Shown piece by piece: positions 35,636 to 45,785 of a stretch of 64,000 nt of DNA (its first letter is position 1; each line of letters opens with the position of its first letter). This DNA is from Nodosilinea sp. FACHB-141. Its GTDB lineage: Bacteria > Cyanobacteriota > Cyanobacteriia > Phormidesmidales > Phormidesmidaceae. A program made the translations under genes and the position numbers. Location: contig NZ_JACJPP010000004.1 of NCBI RefSeq assembly GCF_014696135.1, positions 186,001 through 250,000 of the forward strand. The letters run 5' to 3'. The notes below the pieces were generated by a model. It had not been told where the DNA came from, searched no databases, and saw nothing but the letters and a program-made list of their open reading frames with translations.

Positions 35636-36655
35636 CTAGCGAAACATGCTGCTGACAGAGCTTTCTTCGTGAATGCGCCAGATAGCTTCACCCAGCAAAT
35701 TTGCCATCGACAGCACTGTCAACTGCGGAAACTGCCGCGCGGCCGTCATCGGGATCGTATTGGTAACAATCACTTCTTCAAATAGACCCGCTGATAGGCG
35801 CTCCACCGCCGGGGGAGAAAACACCGCGTGGGTGGCGCAGGCATAAACCTGACGAGCCCCTTCCTGTTTGAGTAGGCGAGCTCCCTCACAGATCGTGCCA
35901 GCGGTGTCGATCATGTCATCGACCAGCACGGCAGTTTTGCCCCGCACGTCGCCCACCACGTTCATCACTTCTGCCACGTTGTGGGCCTGGCGACGCTTGT
36001 CAATGATGGCTAGAGGGGCATCGTTAAGCTTTTTGGCAAAGGCGCGAGCGCGGGCTACCCCACCCACATCGGGGGAGACCACCACCAGGTCTTCCAGCTT
36101 TTTGCTGGAGATATAGTCGATCAACACCGGGGTGCCGTAGACATGGTCGCAGGGAATATCAAAGTAGCCCTGAATCTGGGCGGAGTGGAGATCGATCGCC
36201 AACACTCGGCTGGCTCCGGCCTTGGTCATCAGGTTAGCCACAAGTTTGGCGGTGATTGACTCGCGCCCGGCTGTTTTGCGATCGGCGCGGGCATAGCCAT
36301 AGTAAGGAATCACCGCGGTGATCTGCCGCGCCGAAGCCCGTCGACAGGCGTCGATCATAATCAGCAGCTCCATCAGGTGATCGTTCACCGGATAGCAGGT
36401 GGGCTGAATCAGATACACGTCACAGCCGCGAATCGACTCTTGAATCTGGATATAAACCTCACCATCAGCAAAGCGCTTGCGCACCATAGGGCCGAGGTCT
36501 AGCCCTAGGTAGCGAGCCACTTCACGCGCCAGGTCAACGTTGGCCGAGCCGGAAAAAAGTTTGAGGCGGTTGTTATCTCCGAAGTGCGACAGCGACGGAG
36601 TTTGCATCGGCAAAGTGGCGGAACGGATCACATCAGGCCCTCTGAGCATGTTCAC
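35636..36655 (-). CDS. prs: Ribose-phosphate pyrophosphokinase
   Basis: Enzyme of 339 residues that makes PRPP from ribose 5-phosphate and ATP for nucleotide, His and Trp synthesis. It shows the family start LKLFSGSANVDLAREVA, FADGEVYIQIQESIRG, the metal/PRPP region DLHSAQIQGYFD, the flexible catalytic loop PDVGGVARARAFAKKL and the PRPP loop AVLVDDMIDTAGTI. The first 25 residues are an extension common to cyanobacterial proteins. A short hairpin (35597-35616) lies just after the stop. Confidence 0.96.
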   Translation of the reverse strand: MNMLRGPDVIRSATLPMQTPSLSHFGDNNRLKLFSGSANVDLAREVARYLGLDLGPMVRKRFADGEVYIQIQESIRGCDVYLIQPTCYPVNDHLMELLIMIDACRRASARQITAVIPYYGYARADRKTAGRESITAKLVANLMTKAGASRVLAIDLHSAQIQGYFDIPCDHVYGTPVLIDYISSKKLEDLVVVSPDVGGVARARAFAKKLNDAPLAIIDKRRQAHNVAEVMNVVGDVRGKTAVLVDDMIDTAGTICEGARLLKQEGARQVYACATHAVFSPPAVERLSAGLFEEVIVTNTIPMTAARQFPQLTVLSMANLLGEAIWRIHEESSVSSMFR

Positions 36656-36720
36656 CTAGGAAATCGTAGCATTCCAGTCTAAAAAGCTTCTGAGCAATTA
36701 TCCTTAAAATGCTGTTGTGC

Positions 36721-36737
36721 CATGCCGCTTGGGCATG
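36721..36737. repeat. Short hairpin CATGCC-GCTTG-GGCATG
   Basis: A 6-bp stem with a 5-base loop in the prs/VOC intergenic region. It shares its core with the hairpin at 10636-10655. Upstream of both divergent genes, so it is not a terminator. Confidence 0.4.
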
Positions 36738-36811
36738 CCCTGAGGCCAGCGTTCCCCCGTAGGGCAAACCGCTATCCTGAAGCGCATGGCACTCAAATAT
36801 CTTAATGAGTG

Positions 36812-37201
36812 ATGGCATTTTGTCAGGGGATTCACCACGTTGCGATCATCTGTAGCAATTACGCTCAGTCTAAGCAGTTTTACACCCAGGTGCTGGGCTG
36901 CGCTGTGGTACGAGAGACCTATCGAGCCGAGCGCCAGTCCTACAAGCTTGATCTGCGCCTAGCCGATGGAATTCAGATTGAGCTGTTTTCGTTTCCCCAC
37001 CCGCCGCCTCGTCCGTCACAGCCAGAAGCCCGAGGTCTGAGGCATTTAGCCTTAGTTGTTGAGGATCTAGAGGCGGCTATTCAGCACCTTCACGCTTGTC
37101 AGGTGACGGCAGAAGAAATTCGGCTAGATGAATTAACGGGCAAACGCTTTGTCTTTTTTCAAGACCCTGACCAACTGCCCATCGAGCTGTACGAGCGCTA
37201 G
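36812..37201 (+). CDS. VOC family protein (glyoxalase-like, YaeR/GloA2 type)
   Basis: Single vicinal-oxygen-chelate protein of 129 residues with the usual paired beta-alpha-beta-beta-beta units. Likely metal ligands are His in GIHHVAIICSNY, Glu in IQIELFSFP, His in LRHLALVVEDL and Glu in LPIELYER. The layout matches the YaeR/GloA2 group, sometimes called glyoxalase-like, whose substrate is unsettled. ATG 36812 is preferred to a GTG three bases upstream. Its stop abuts, without a gap, the stop of the convergent DUF3067 gene. Confidence 0.88.
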   Translation: MAFCQGIHHVAIICSNYAQSKQFYTQVLGCAVVRETYRAERQSYKLDLRLADGIQIELFSFPHPPPRPSQPEARGLRHLALVVEDLEAAIQHLHACQVTAEEIRLDELTGKRFVFFQDPDQLPIELYER

Positions 37202-37519
37202 TTAAAACTCATCGGTTAGCCACTCTGAGGCGCGTTCCCCTAGGGGTAGGAGAATGCTGACCGCTTTGCCTAGCCGGGGGCGATCGCGGGTTTCAGCGAT
37301 CTGCTGCTGCACGTATTCCACCTGTCCCCACTCGTACAGATAGAGTATGACCTGATTGAGGTGGGCCAAGTACTCCTCTTCACTAAGGGGAAACGACACC
37401 TGCTCCAGGTATCGCCACATCACCTGGAGAAATATTTTGCCCTGAGTACGCCGAAACTGAATGTCAAAGGAGTAGCCCCATTTGTCTATTAACAACGCTT
37501 GTAAATCTGCCCCTGTCAC
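37202..37519 (-). CDS. DUF3067 family protein
   Basis: Small soluble protein of 105 residues matching DUF3067, a cyanobacterial/plastid family of unknown function: LQALLIDKWGYSFDIQFRR, KIFLQVMWRYLEQVSFPL and YLAHLNQVILYLYEWGQ. It ends on the base after the convergent VOC gene, so the two transcripts must overlap at their 3' ends. Confidence 0.88.
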   Translation of the reverse strand: MTGADLQALLIDKWGYSFDIQFRRTQGKIFLQVMWRYLEQVSFPLSEEEYLAHLNQVILYLYEWGQVEYVQQQIAETRDRPRLGKAVSILLPLGERASEWLTDEF

Positions 37520-37983
37520 GCCCCTACCTCTGCTCTAGCTATCGTTGCCGCATATACATTTCTTTACGATACGCCCTAGTGGTCAACCTCCCTTACGCCG
37601 AGGCTTGACTAGCCAAAAATGGGCACATGATAGAAATAAATAGGATTTTGCGAGTTTCGAAGCCCTTTTTGATTCCTAAGGATGTCTTTTTCTCCCTCTC
37701 TCTCGCCTATACCTGATTTTTCTGTGATTTTGGGATTCTGACTATGCGATCGCTCCCATCCTTTTACTTTCAGCAGGGATTTTCTGAGAACAGCAAGGTG
37801 CAATAATACGATTGGTAAAGCTAAAGGCGTGGTCAGCGACATCGGGACTGCTCCACATTGGTGGTGCCCCGTAAAGGGTTTGCCGGGCTAGCGTAACGGG
37901 TCATGCATCCGCTTGCTGATCCCTGCTCAGCTACCGCCGTTAATAGCTGTTATTCATTTGAAACAGGTATACCAGTCTGGATT
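37520..37983. promoter_or_regulatory. 464-base region upstream of petC
   Basis: No convincing gene. A 77-codon minus-strand frame (37609-37842) has no protein-like features. The AT-rich block at 37610-37800 probably carries the petCA promoter; no individual box can be assigned safely. Confidence 0.4.
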
Positions 37984-38526
37984 ATGACTCAAGTTTCTGG
38001 AACCTCCGATGTCCCTGATTTGGGGCGCCGCCAATTTATGAACCTGCTGCTGCTGGGGGCCGCCTCTGGGGCCGTCGGGGGCATGCTCTATCCCGTTATT
38101 AAATACTTCATTCCCCCCTCTAGTGGTGGCGGTGGTGGCGGGGTAACCGCCAAAAACGAGCTGGGCAACGATGTGATTGCCAGTCAGTTTGTAGCGAGCC
38201 ATAACCCCGGCGATCGCGTCTTAGTGCAAGGCCTCAAGGGCGATCCCACCTACCTGGTGATTCAGGAAAGTGGTTCCCTAGAGAGCTACGGCATCAGCTC
38301 TATCTGCACCCACCTGGGCTGTGTAGTGCCCTGGAACGCCAGCGAAAACAAGTTCATGTGTCCGTGCCACGGCTCTCAGTACGATGCCACAGGCAAAGTC
38401 GTACGAGGCCCAGCACCGCTGTCTTTGGCTTTGGCTCACGCCGACGTCACTGACGACGACAAAGTTACCCTCAGCAATTGGACTGAAACCGACTTTCGCA
38501 CTGGCGACTCGCCCTGGTGGGCCTAG
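37984..38526 (+). CDS. petC: Cytochrome b6f complex Rieske iron-sulfur protein
   Basis: High-potential Rieske protein of 180 residues. It has a twin-arginine-type start ([20 protein letters not shown]) forming the membrane anchor, then a glycine-rich hinge (SSGGGGGG). The cluster motifs are CTHLGC and CPCHGS, with both Cys-His pairs present. It carries electrons from plastoquinol to cytochrome f. The start ATG at 37984 gives [16 protein letters not shown], as in other cyanobacterial PetC. It is followed by petA after 74 bases, the classical petCA operon. Confidence 0.97.
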   Translation: MTQVSGTSDVPDLGRRQFMNLLLLGAASGAVGGMLYPVIKYFIPPSSGGGGGGVTAKNELGNDVIASQFVASHNPGDRVLVQGLKGDPTYLVIQESGSLESYGISSICTHLGCVVPWNASENKFMCPCHGSQYDATGKVVRGPAPLSLALAHADVTDDDKVTLSNWTETDFRTGDSPWWA

Positions 38527-38600
38527 ACGAGCCTGTGCTTTGGCCAACTGCAGCGCCATACCCCGTTGACATCACCCCAGTTGACATAACTTTTGAACGC

Positions 38601-39566
38601 ATGAATAGACTCACTTCGTTAATCAACGGCCTGCGCCCCCTCGCCATTACCTGCGCCGCCGTTCTGACGGTGTTTGCAGGCTGGCTGGCGGTTCCCCAGA
38701 CCGCCGAGGCGTATCCCTTCTGGGCCCAAGAAAACTACGCTGTTCCCCGTGAGGCCACCGGCCGGATTGTGTGCGCCAACTGCCACCTGGCGGCCAAGCC
38801 CACCAAGGTAGAAGTGCCCCAGGCCGTTCTGCCCGATTCCGTATTTAAGCTCAAGGTTGAAATTCCCTACGACCTCAGCACCCAACAGGTGTTGGGCGAC
38901 GGTAGCCGCGGCGGCCTCAATGTTGGTGCTGTGGTGGTTCTCCCTGAGGGCTTCAAGATCGCTCCCCCTGATCGCATCTCTGAGGAGCTTAAGGAAGAAG
39001 TCGGCAATACCTACTTCCTGCCCTATAGCGATACTCAAGAAAACATTGTTCTGGTCGGCCCGCTACCCGGCGAACAGTATCAGGAAATTGTATTTCCCGT
39101 GCTAGCCCCCGACCCCGGTCAAGACAAGTCGGTTGCCTTTGGCAAGTATCAAATTCACGTTGGCGGCAACCGCGGTCGTGGCCAGGTCTACCCCACCGGT
39201 CAGGCCAGCAATAACACCGTCTATAACGCCACCTTGACCGGCACCGTCACAGACGTTGAGCCCCAGGCTGCCGGTGGCTATCAAGTCACTATTGAGGCAG
39301 ACGCAGGCAACACCGTGACCGAGACCATTCCCGCTGGTCCTGAGCTACTCGTGGCTGAGGGTGACGTAGTGGAAGCCGGCAAGCCCCTGACCACCAACCC
39401 CAACGTGGGCGGCTTTGGCCAGATGGATGCCGAAATTGTGCTGCAAAGCCCCAACCGCATCAAAGGTCTAGTGGCCTTTTTGGCAGCGGTTATGCTCACC
39501 CAGATCATGCTGGTGCTGAAGAAGAAGCAGGTCGAGAAGGTTCAGGCTGCTGGCATGACCATGTAG
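38601..39566 (+). CDS. petA: Apocytochrome f
   Basis: c-type cytochrome of 321 residues in the b6f complex, accepting electrons from the Rieske protein and passing them to plastocyanin or cytochrome c6. A signal peptide ends at AEA before the mature [10 protein letters not shown], whose N-terminal Tyr amine ligates the heme. The heme motif is CANCH. The membrane anchor [20 protein letters not shown] precedes the stromal KKKQVEKVQ. The start at 38601 (MNRLTSLIN) gives a proper signal peptide. A terminator follows. Confidence 0.98.
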   Translation: MNRLTSLINGLRPLAITCAAVLTVFAGWLAVPQTAEAYPFWAQENYAVPREATGRIVCANCHLAAKPTKVEVPQAVLPDSVFKLKVEIPYDLSTQQVLGDGSRGGLNVGAVVVLPEGFKIAPPDRISEELKEEVGNTYFLPYSDTQENIVLVGPLPGEQYQEIVFPVLAPDPGQDKSVAFGKYQIHVGGNRGRGQVYPTGQASNNTVYNATLTGTVTDVEPQAAGGYQVTIEADAGNTVTETIPAGPELLVAEGDVVEAGKPLTTNPNVGGFGQMDAEIVLQSPNRIKGLVAFLAAVMLTQIMLVLKKKQVEKVQAAGMTM

Positions 39567-39615
39567 GCCATTTACAGTCTAGTTGCCAAACTTCATCGAA
39601 TTTCTCGACGATAGG

Positions 39616-39646
39616 AAAAAGGGACGTCAGTTGGCGTCCCTTTTTT
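39616..39646 (+). terminator. petCA operon terminator
   Basis: An 11-bp stem (AAAAAGGGACG with CGTCCCTTTTT) and 8-base loop, with T6 overlapping the stem end, 50 bases past petA. Confidence 0.92.
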
Positions 39647-39807
39647 ACTGCCTGAATTTAGGTGGATAGCTGTCGTCAGGAGTCTGTTGAATAAGCTACA
39701 ATTGTTAAGTATTTTTGCATATTCGAAACTTGTCTTGAGCTTCCTTACGTTTGGCGCTCTGGGGTAGTTTCGTCGCCCGCTTATTGTCGCCAAGGTTTTA
39801 CACAGTT

Positions 39808-41598
39808 ATGACGCTTCCCATTCGCAACGTTGCAATTATTGCCCACGTTGACCACGGCAAAACCACTCTGGTAGATGCCCTGCTAAGGCAGTCTGGCATT
39901 TTTCGCGAAGGGGAAGCCGTACCTGACTGCGTGATGGATTCTAATGACTTAGAGCGTGAGCGGGGCATTACCATTCTGTCTAAGAATACCGCCGTTCACT
40001 ACGGTGAGACGTTGATCAACATCATCGACACCCCTGGCCACGCCGACTTCGGCGGCGAGGTGGAGCGGGTGCTGGGCATGGTTGACGGCTGCATTCTGAT
40101 CGTGGATGCCAACGAAGGCCCCATGCCCCAGACTCGGTTTGTGCTGAAGAAAGCCTTGGAGAAAGGACTGCGCCCCATTGTGGTAGTCAATAAGATTGAT
40201 CGACCCCAGGCCGATCCCCACGGTTCGGTTGATAAGGTGCTGGATCTATTTATTGAGCTAGGGGCCGACGACGATCAGTGTGAGTTTCCCTACCTGTTTG
40301 CCTCAGGGATATCGGGCTACGCCAAGAACAAGATCGAAGACGAAGGCATCGACATGAAGCCGATGTTTGAGGCCATTCTCGACCATGTGCCGCCCCCGAT
40401 TGGCGATCCTGAAAAGCCTCTGCAAATTCAGGTGACAACCCTCGACTACTCCGAGTACCTGGGCCGCATTGTGATTGGCAAAATTCACAATGGGGTAATC
40501 AAAGCCGGACAGCAGGCCGCTCTGGTGACAGAAGACGGCACCTTGGTCAAATCCAAAATCTCCAAATTACTGGGTTTTGATGGCCTACGGCGCATTGAGA
40601 TTGAAAGCGCCTCGGCGGGCCACATTGTGGCGGTAGCAGGCTTCGCCGATGCCAACATTGGTGAAACCATTACCTGCCCCACTAACCCCCAGGCGCTGCC
40701 GCTGATTAAGGTGGATGAGCCGACCCTACAGATGACCTTTGTGGTCAACGACTCCCCCTTTGCGGGGCAGGAGGGCACCTTTGTCACCTCCCGACAGCTA
40801 CGCGATCGCCTCATGCGTGAGCTTGAGACTAACGTGGCGCTGCGAGTCGAGCCAACCGACTCCCCCGATCGCTTTTCAGTGTCGGGCCGGGGTGAGCTGC
40901 ACTTGGGCATTTTGATTGAGACCATGCGCCGCGAGGGGTATGAGTTTCAGGTCACCCAGCCTCAGGTAATCTACCGCGAAGTCAACGGTCAGCCCTGCGA
41001 ACCCTACGAACTCCTGGTGCTCGATGTGCCAGAAGAGGGCGTAGGCGGCTGCATGGAGCGCATTGGCCAGCGCCGGGGTGAGCTGCAAGATATGCGGGTG
41101 ATGGGCGATGGCCGCGCCACGCTGGAGTTTGTGATTCCAGCGCGGGGCCTAATTGGCTTCCGCGGTGAGTTCATGCGTCTGACTCGTGGTGCAGGCATTA
41201 TGAACCACAGCTTCTCAGACTATCGCCCCCTCTGTGGTGAGATTGAGGCGCGCCGCAACGGGGTGCTGATTGCCTTTGAAGAAGGGGTAGCTACCTTCTA
41301 TGCTCTCAAGAATGCTGAGGACCGCGGGATATTCTTTATTACCCCCGGTACCAAGGTTTACAAGGGTATGATTGTCGGCGAACACAATCGCAACCAGGAT
41401 CTCGACCTCAATATCTGCAAGAGCAAGCAGCTCACCAACCACCGAGCCGCTGGCGGCGACGAACTGGTGCAGCTGCAAACCCCTGTAGATATGAGCCTGG
41501 AGCGTGCTCTTGAGTACATTGGCCCAGACGAACTGGTGGAAATCACGCCTGAGTCTATCCGGCTGCGCAAGCTGTCCAAGAAGCTAGCGAAGCGCTAA
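39808..41598 (+). CDS. typA: Translational GTPase TypA/BipA
   Basis: Ribosome-binding GTPase of 596 residues, EF-G like. The G1 motif [15 protein letters not shown]2 region [14 protein letters not shown]3 [11 protein letters not shown] and G4 NKIDRPQA are intact. Domains II and III/V follow, and the TypA-specific C-terminal domain (about 490-596, with [20 protein letters not shown]). It helps 50S assembly and stress adaptation. The start at 39808 ([14 protein letters not shown]) follows homologues; the frame is open 19 codons further upstream. A terminator follows. Confidence 0.96.
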   Translation: MTLPIRNVAIIAHVDHGKTTLVDALLRQSGIFREGEAVPDCVMDSNDLERERGITILSKNTAVHYGETLINIIDTPGHADFGGEVERVLGMVDGCILIVDANEGPMPQTRFVLKKALEKGLRPIVVVNKIDRPQADPHGSVDKVLDLFIELGADDDQCEFPYLFASGISGYAKNKIEDEGIDMKPMFEAILDHVPPPIGDPEKPLQIQVTTLDYSEYLGRIVIGKIHNGVIKAGQQAALVTEDGTLVKSKISKLLGFDGLRRIEIESASAGHIVAVAGFADANIGETITCPTNPQALPLIKVDEPTLQMTFVVNDSPFAGQEGTFVTSRQLRDRLMRELETNVALRVEPTDSPDRFSVSGRGELHLGILIETMRREGYEFQVTQPQVIYREVNGQPCEPYELLVLDVPEEGVGGCMERIGQRRGELQDMRVMGDGRATLEFVIPARGLIGFRGEFMRLTRGAGIMNHSFSDYRPLCGEIEARRNGVLIAFEEGVATFYALKNAEDRGIFFITPGTKVYKGMIVGEHNRNQDLDLNICKSKQLTNHRAAGGDELVQLQTPVDMSLERALEYIGPDELVEITPESIRLRKLSKKLAKR

Positions 41599-41694
41599 GT
41601 CGATGGTATGACAGCTCGCCATAGAGCTGCTCAAAAGCTAAGAGGTCTGGACGGATACCTCGGCTGAACTGGGTCTCCGCTCGGCCTCTTCAAT

Positions 41695-41760
41695 CAAAAG
41701 CGTCTACATCTCGCCTGCCCTCTCTGGCAGAGCGCTAGGATGTAGACGCTTTTGGTTTGT
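41695..41760 (+). terminator. Terminator after typA
   Basis: A 16-bp perfect stem (CAAAAGCGTCTACATC, complement at 41739-41754) with a 28-base loop that itself can pair partly, followed by GTTTG. Confidence 0.85.
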
Positions 41761-41834
41761 AAAAACGCTGGGCTGTCGAAGTGGCTGGGTACGCTGAAAC
41801 GTAACGACAGCGGCACGCTATAGGGGAAACAGGT

Positions 41835-43049
41835 TTGAAACGGTTTACGCAGTGGCTAGAGCATCGCTGGGTTAACCCAGCCTATGTGGGTTGGATATTG
41901 CTGGGGCTGGCGCTGTTCTTTTTTGCGGCGGCCACTAATACCCTGGCGGGCTGGCTATACGTGATTAGCGGAGTGATGCTGGCGCTGCTGCTGATCGCGG
42001 CAGTGCTACCGCCTCGGAATTTGCAAGGACTTGTAGTGACGCGATCGCCCATTGCACCGGTCACCGCTGGGGCACCTTTGGATATTGAGCTGCGAGCTCG
42101 CAATACCCAGCGCCAGAGTAAAGGGCTGTTTCAGATTATCGACCCTGTGCCCTCGCGGCTGGGGGCGGTGGCGACACATGCCGTGGGCGCGCTGCCCCCA
42201 GGGCAAAGCCACACCTGGCGGTATGCAGTGCCAACCACGCGGCGGGGCGTCTACCGCTGGTCAACGATAGATCTGCGCACAGCTGCTCCCCTAGGTTTGT
42301 TCTGGTGTCGGCGCACAATGCCCGCTCCTGCCACAGCTGTGGTCTATCCCCAGGTGTTGCCCTTGAAGCGCTGCCCTCTACTAGATACTGTCGGCCAGCG
42401 CCAGGGTCAGCACTGGCGCTACAGCCCGCTAGCCAAAGCTGATACCCAGGGAGTAACGCGATCGCTGCGCCCCTACCGCTGGGGTGACCCAACCCGGCTG
42501 ATCCACTGGCGCACCAGCGCCCGCTACGGCGAACTGCGGGTGCGTGAGCTAGAAAGCATAACCACCAGTCGAGAAGTTTTGATTGCCCTCAACACCACCG
42601 CGCGTTGGAATGAGGAGAGCTTTGAGCAGGCAGTAGTAGCGGCAGCGTCGCTCTATAACTACGCCTTGAAGCAGGGGTTTGCCGCAGCCTTATGGGTTCC
42701 ACAAGCAGACACCCTGAGAGACTCAGCCCGAGTGATGCACGCTCTGGCTGAAGTGAATCCTGATCCAGGCCACGATCTGCGAAGCGTAAAGTCTGGGGCA
42801 TCCCAGAAGCGGGAGTCGACCTGGGACGAGGATTCAGGCCAGAATCGCGCTATTGCTCTGCCTCAAGTAACAACAATTTGGCTCACCGCTGCTGGAGCCC
42901 AAACCGTCAGCCTCGCTGCTGGCAGTCGACAATTGATTTGGGGCAACGGCGATCGCAACGCTACCTCGGCGGATATACTAAGCACGCTCCAGATGGATCC
43001 AAGTCTTCCCCTGGAACCGCAGCTACAGGCCAATTTAGCGGCTAGATGA
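41835..43049 (+). CDS. DUF58 domain membrane protein
   Basis: Protein of 404 residues. Two membrane segments lie at about 18-35 and 40-60. A beta-rich extracytoplasmic or linker part follows (about 65-190), then the DUF58 signature YRWGDPTRLIHWRTSARYGE at about 215-234 and a vWA-like remainder (REVLIALNTTARWNEESFEQ). DUF58 proteins usually partner MoxR ATPases; none is nearby. The start is TTG at 41835, the only in-frame choice giving MKRFTQWLEHRW. The C-terminal third carries an insert of low conservation. Confidence 0.87.
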   Translation: MKRFTQWLEHRWVNPAYVGWILLGLALFFFAAATNTLAGWLYVISGVMLALLLIAAVLPPRNLQGLVVTRSPIAPVTAGAPLDIELRARNTQRQSKGLFQIIDPVPSRLGAVATHAVGALPPGQSHTWRYAVPTTRRGVYRWSTIDLRTAAPLGLFWCRRTMPAPATAVVYPQVLPLKRCPLLDTVGQRQGQHWRYSPLAKADTQGVTRSLRPYRWGDPTRLIHWRTSARYGELRVRELESITTSREVLIALNTTARWNEESFEQAVVAAASLYNYALKQGFAAALWVPQADTLRDSARVMHALAEVNPDPGHDLRSVKSGASQKRESTWDEDSGQNRAIALPQVTTIWLTAAGAQTVSLAAGSRQLIWGNGDRNATSADILSTLQMDPSLPLEPQLQANLAAR

Positions 43050-43088
43050 ATGTGGAGTGGCTGTGGCGGCATTACGCAAAAAATTGGC

Positions 43089-43117
43089 AAAAAAAAGGAG
43101 AGCTCAAACGGCTCTCC
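43089..43117 (-). terminator. Terminator of gatB
   Basis: On the minus strand: stem GGAGAGC/GCTCTCC with a 7-base loop followed by TTTTTTTT. It lies 94 bases past the gatB stop codon. Confidence 0.85.
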
Positions 43118-43210
43118 CTACCATCAGGGTGCATCTAATATCATGTTAGCCCAAAAATTGCATGGGGGGTAAGACCCCTTATTGAATTTTTTCAATGTCT
43201 CTGCGAAGCA

Positions 43211-44713
43211 TCATTGATTTAGTTTTTGGCTAAGCAGCTGATTGCTCAACTTTGGATCTACTCTGCCGCCGCTACGCTTCATCAGCTGACCCACAAAGAA
43301 GCCTTGGAGCTTTTTCTTACCGCCGCGATAGGCCTCTAGCTCTTCGGGATGGGCTGCCAACACTTCGTCGATCATGGCCTCAATCTGTGCAGGGTCAGAA
43401 ATCTGGCTGAGGCCTCGCGCTTCCACTAGGGCTTTAGGAGAGCCGCCCTGGGTCAGCAGCTCAGGTAGCAAGTCTTTGCCGATTTTGTTGCTGATAGTCC
43501 CCGCTGCGATCAGCTGCACTAGCTCGGCTAGGGCAACAGGGGTCAGAGGCAGTGCATCGATGGATACTCGCTCGGTGTTGAGATAGGCGGCAATGTCTTG
43601 GGTGATCCAGTTGGCGGTGAGCTTGGGGTCGGCACCAGCCGCCATTGCCGCTTCAAAATATTCGGTGATGGCGCGCTCGTCGCTCAGCACGCGGGCATCG
43701 TAGGGAGAGAGGCCAAACTCAGACTCGTAGCGATCGCGCTTTTGAGCCGGTAGCTCGGGCAATTCCGCTAACCAGCCCTCTTTTTGCTCTGCTGACACCA
43801 CAATGGGCGGCAGGTCGGGTTCAGGAAAGTAGCGGTAGTCGCTAGAGCCTTCCTTGGAGCGCATGCTCTTTGTACGCTGGCTGCTTTCATCCCACAGGCG
43901 AGTTTCTTGGATGATTTTCTCGCCGGTCTGGTTGGCTTTAATCTGCCGATCGATTTCGTACTCGATCGCCTTTTGAATAGCGCTAAAGGAGTTCATGTTT
44001 TTGATCTCCACCTTGGTGCCAAACTCCTCTTGGCCTACTGGGCGCACGGAGATGTTGACATCACAACGCAGAGAACCCTCCTGCATGTTGCCGTCGCTAA
44101 TGCCCAGGTAGCGCACAATGCGGCGTAGCTCTTGGGCATATTCGGCAGCCTCTTGGCCGGTGCGAATATCGGGCTCGGAAACAATTTCGATCAGGGGAAC
44201 GCCGGCTCGGTTGTAATCAACCAGGGAGTAGGTAGAGCCAGCCAGGCGATCGCTGCCCGCGTGCACCAGCTTGCCCGCATCTTCTTCCATGTGCAGACGG
44301 GTGATGCCAATGCGCTTGCGAGTGGCTTCCTTAGTCTTTTTGTCGATCAGCTCGATCTCAAGCCAGCCGTGCTCGGCAATGGGCAGGTCGTACTGAGAAA
44401 TTTGGTAGTTCTTAGGTAGGTCGGGATAGAAATACTGCTTGCGATCGAACTTCGAGTAGGGCGCGATCTGGCAATTTAGGGCTAACCCAGCCTTGACGGC
44501 ATACTCCAGCACACGCTGATTGAGCACCGGCAGCACTCCCGGCATGCCCACCACGATAGGATCGATGTAGGTGTTAGGGTCGGCCCCAAAGGCTGTAGAG
44601 GCTGGGGAGAAGATTTTGGTTTCGGTGCACAACTGACAGTGGGTTTCGAGGCCAATGATGGCTTCGTACTGAGTTTTAGCGGGCTGAGTTTTGGCGGGGG
44701 CCGCAGTGGTCAT
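43211..44713 (-). CDS. gatB: Aspartyl/glutamyl-tRNA amidotransferase subunit B
   Basis: Subunit B of the GatCAB enzyme, 500 residues, that turns Glu-tRNA(Gln) into Gln-tRNA(Gln). The conserved core is clear: YEAIIGLETHCQL, FDRKQYFYPDLPKNYQISQY, RLHMEEDAGKLVH, DYNRAGVPLIEIVSEPD and SDYRYFPEPDLPP. The C-terminal YqeY-like tRNA-binding domain ends at about residue 495. The start at 44713 (MTTAAPAKTQ) follows homologues. gatA and gatC are not in the window. Confidence 0.97.
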   Translation of the reverse strand: MTTAAPAKTQPAKTQYEAIIGLETHCQLCTETKIFSPASTAFGADPNTYIDPIVVGMPGVLPVLNQRVLEYAVKAGLALNCQIAPYSKFDRKQYFYPDLPKNYQISQYDLPIAEHGWLEIELIDKKTKEATRKRIGITRLHMEEDAGKLVHAGSDRLAGSTYSLVDYNRAGVPLIEIVSEPDIRTGQEAAEYAQELRRIVRYLGISDGNMQEGSLRCDVNISVRPVGQEEFGTKVEIKNMNSFSAIQKAIEYEIDRQIKANQTGEKIIQETRLWDESSQRTKSMRSKEGSSDYRYFPEPDLPPIVVSAEQKEGWLAELPELPAQKRDRYESEFGLSPYDARVLSDERAITEYFEAAMAAGADPKLTANWITQDIAAYLNTERVSIDALPLTPVALAELVQLIAAGTISNKIGKDLLPELLTQGGSPKALVEARGLSQISDPAQIEAMIDEVLAAHPEELEAYRGGKKKLQGFFVGQLMKRSGGRVDPKLSNQLLSQKLNQ

Positions 44714-44813
44714 AAACCGCTCCAACGGGGAATTGCATTCTTAGAGTAACTATTGTAGCCCTGACGGGGGAGTGGGAGAGTAAGGGAGTGGGAGGGTGAG
44801 GGGTGGGGAATGG

Positions 44814-45719
44814 TTACAGCAGAGAGCCTAGGATCATACCGATGAGAAGAACAAAGCCGAGTTGGACATTCTGCCTAAAAATCTGCCCGTAGAGGTTGAG
44901 CGGTGGCTTGTAGCGGCTGAGCAGGTAAGACTGGCGCGACCACATGATTAGCGCAGCGGCCAGCCCCAGCCAGTAGGGAAACGCTAGAAACAGCAGCAGG
45001 CCTAGCCAAATCAAGAGCAGCCATGCGCCGAAGAAGCAGAAGCCGATGAACTGGGGGGTGTAGTCGCCAAAGAATAGGGCAGCGGAGTTAACGCCCAAGC
45101 GGCGATCGTCGTCGCGATCGGGGATGGCGTAAACGGTATCGAAGCTTAGAGTCCACAGCACCACGGCCAGCCAGAGAATCCAGACTGGTAAGTCTAGATT
45201 GTTGGTGACTGCCGCCCAGGGAATCAGCACCGCAAACCCCCAAGCGAGAGACAGCACCAGCTGCGGCACCGGAAACACGCGCTTTGCCAGGGGATAGAGC
45301 AAGATGAACGGCACAGCTAGCACGCATAGCCAGAAGCTGAGGGCGTTGAGATATAGCGACAGGCCGTAGGCGCAGAGGAGGGACACCAACAGCACCCCGA
45401 TGCCCACTTGCACGGACAAGTCGCGGGCGGCAAGAGGGCGGGTGCGGGTGCGCGCGACATGGGGATCAATGTTGCGATCCCACAGGTCGTTGACGACACA
45501 GCCAGCGGCACTAGTAGCCAAGGTGCCCAGAATAATGACGCCAACCAAAGGCAGGGGAGGGTTACCCTCGGCGGCCAGCACCACCGACCACAGGGCCGGA
45601 ATCATCAAAATTAGTCGCCCGGTAGGCTTATCCCAGCGCAGCAGGCGAATAATGGCATCTAGGGTAGAGGGTTCGGGACGGGTGGAAGGACTCGCCATAG
45701 TCGCCAACGATGAGTGCAT
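44814..45719 (-). CDS. UbiA-type 4-hydroxybenzoate prenyltransferase
   Basis: Polytopic membrane enzyme of 301 residues with about eight to nine membrane segments. It has both Asp-rich motifs of the UbiA family: NDLWDRNIDPHVARTRTRP and DTVYAIPDRDDDRRLG. In cyanobacteria this type (Synechocystis Slr0926) adds a solanesyl chain to 4-hydroxybenzoate in plastoquinone synthesis. An internal ATG at 45698 is an alternative start. It lies 66 bases downstream of the methyltransferase gene on the same strand. Confidence 0.92.
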   Translation of the reverse strand: MHSSLATMASPSTRPEPSTLDAIIRLLRWDKPTGRLILMIPALWSVVLAAEGNPPLPLVGVIILGTLATSAAGCVVNDLWDRNIDPHVARTRTRPLAARDLSVQVGIGVLLVSLLCAYGLSLYLNALSFWLCVLAVPFILLYPLAKRVFPVPQLVLSLAWGFAVLIPWAAVTNNLDLPVWILWLAVVLWTLSFDTVYAIPDRDDDRRLGVNSAALFFGDYTPQFIGFCFFGAWLLLIWLGLLLFLAFPYWLGLAAALIMWSRQSYLLSRYKPPLNLYGQIFRQNVQLGFVLLIGMILGSLL

Positions 45720-45785
45720 AGGTACACCTTCAGCATAGCGGCCCTTGAGCTTGGCCCAAAGCGTTGGCAGCAGGGCACAGCAGGG

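Noticed and set aside
37609..37842. 77-codon minus-strand frame upstream of petC
   Set aside because: Composition and codon use are not protein-like and the ATG has no ribosome site; treated as spacer.
37984..38526. Six-glycine hinge in PetC as an anomaly
   Set aside because: A glycine-rich hinge is normal in Rieske proteins and allows head-domain movement.
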